Assembly (NCBI GenBank): GCA_902795625.1
Contig: CADBLW010000311.1
Coordinates: 1 to 5,952 of the forward strand
Direction of reading: 5' to 3'
DNA length: 5,952 bases
Source of the DNA: an uncultured Lachnospiraceae bacterium
GTDB taxonomy: Bacteria > Bacillota > Clostridia > Lachnospirales > Lachnospiraceae
Shown here: in pieces, positions 5,368 to 5,952 of the stretch
How positions within the stretch are numbered: position 1 is the stretch's first letter
Layout: each line of letters opens with the position of its first letter
Notes under the pieces: generated by a model
The model's database searches: none
What the model was told of the DNA's origin: nothing
The model's input: the letters and a program-made list of their open reading frames with translations, nothing else
Translations under genes and position numbers: made by a program

Positions 5368-5952
5368 ATGGGAAAGATTATCGGTATTGACCTGGGTACT
5401 ACCAACAGTTGTGTGGCTGTAATGGAAGGTGGCCAGCCCACCGTCATCGCCAACACGGAAGGTTCGAGAACCACGCCTTCGGTTGTTGCATTTACCAAGA
5501 CCGGTGAGCGTATCGTAGGCGAGCCTGCAAAGCGTCAGGCCGTAACGAACTCGGACAAGACAATCTCGTCGATCAAGAGACACATGGGAACGGATTTCCG
5601 TGTGACGATCGATGACAAGAAGTATACGCCGCAGGAGATTTCCGCAATGATCCTTCAGAAGCTGAAGGCGGACGCGGAGGCTTACTTGGGCGAGAAGGTG
5701 ACCGAGGCCGTCATCACGGTTCCGGCTTACTTCAACGACGCACAGCGCCAGGCAACCAAGGATGCCGGCAAGATCGCCGGACTGGATGTCAAGCGTATCA
5801 TCAACGAGCCCACGGCTGCTGCCCTGGCCTATGGTCTGGACAATGAGAAAGAGCAGAAGATCATGGTGTACGACCTTGGCGGCGGTACCTTCGATGTCTC
5901 CATCATCGAGATCGGCGACGGCGTTATCGAAGTTCTTGCAACCAACGGCAAC
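5368..5952 (+). CDS. dnaK: DnaK (Hsp70 chaperone), N-terminal part, cut by window edge
   Basis: An open frame of 195 codons runs off the right edge, about a third of a normal DnaK of roughly 610-640 residues. Only part of the ATPase domain is present. Visible motifs are the phosphate loop IGIDLGTTNS (5-14), the catalytic lysine K70 in SSIKRHMG, VPAYFNDAQRQATKDAG (118-134), INEPTAAALAYG (145-156, with E147 corresponding to E. coli E171) and DLGGGTFD (169-176, T174 corresponding to T199). Between K70 and the YTPQEIS segment the protein is about 24 residues shorter than E. coli DnaK, the classic Gram-positive indel. DnaK binds exposed hydrophobic segments of unfolded proteins in an ATP-driven cycle with GrpE and DnaJ. 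The ATG is preceded by GAAAGAGG at a 7-base spacing. It is the third gene of the CIRCE-controlled operon, 144 bases after grpE; dnaJ would be expected next. Confidence 0.98.
   Translation, partial: MGKIIGIDLGTTNSCVAVMEGGQPTVIANTEGSRTTPSVVAFTKTGERIVGEPAKRQAVTNSDKTISSIKRHMGTDFRVTIDDKKYTPQEISAMILQKLKADAEAYLGEKVTEAVITVPAYFNDAQRQATKDAGKIAGLDVKRIINEPTAAALAYGLDNEKEQKIMVYDLGGGTFDVSIIEIGDGVIEVLATNGN

Noticed and set aside
1..5952. A novel multi-gene system, mobile element, CRISPR array or horizontally acquired island
   Set aside because: All five genes are recognised housekeeping or chaperone genes in a typical order, with no direct repeats, transposase or integrase, and no obvious change in base or codon use.

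Overview
The window looks like a core chromosomal segment of a Gram-positive bacterium of the class Clostridia. A Lachnospiraceae-type host of middling GC content is my best guess. Four things support this: the gene order lepA - hemW - hrcA - grpE - dnaK, a perfect CIRCE operator in front of hrcA, Firmicute-style promoters and ribosome binding sites, and a DnaK N-terminus that lacks the roughly 24-residue insertion present in proteobacterial DnaK. Species cannot be fixed from this sequence alone.

Layout from left to right. A tRNA-Ser(CGA) gene lies on the minus strand at 2-90, with a near-consensus promoter at 106-134. It is divergent from lepA (175-1992), which encodes the ribosomal GTPase EF4. 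A GC-rich inverted repeat (1998-2036) separates lepA from hemW (2100-3215), a radical-SAM heme chaperone family protein. A clear intrinsic terminator overlaps the hemW stop codon. Next comes a heat-shock promoter (3356-3384) with a perfect CIRCE element (3396-3422). It drives hrcA (best start GTG 3449, ending 4474), grpE (4489-5223) and dnaK (from 5368, running off the right edge after 195 codons).

The last three genes form one regulatory and functional unit. HrcA represses its own operon at CIRCE, DnaK is the Hsp70 chaperone, and GrpE is its nucleotide exchange factor. LepA and HemW are housekeeping neighbours that usually sit next to this operon in Clostridia. They appear here to be transcriptionally insulated from it.

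I found no mobile element, CRISPR array, phage gene or new multi-gene system; the coding content is ordinary. The most interesting non-coding stretch is the 144-base grpE-dnaK gap (5224-5367). It carries several inverted repeats, including two overlapping helices that could form an H-type pseudoknot and a further pairing that would partly cover the dnaK ribosome binding site. The second point of interest is the compact divergent promoter region between tRNA-Ser and lepA.
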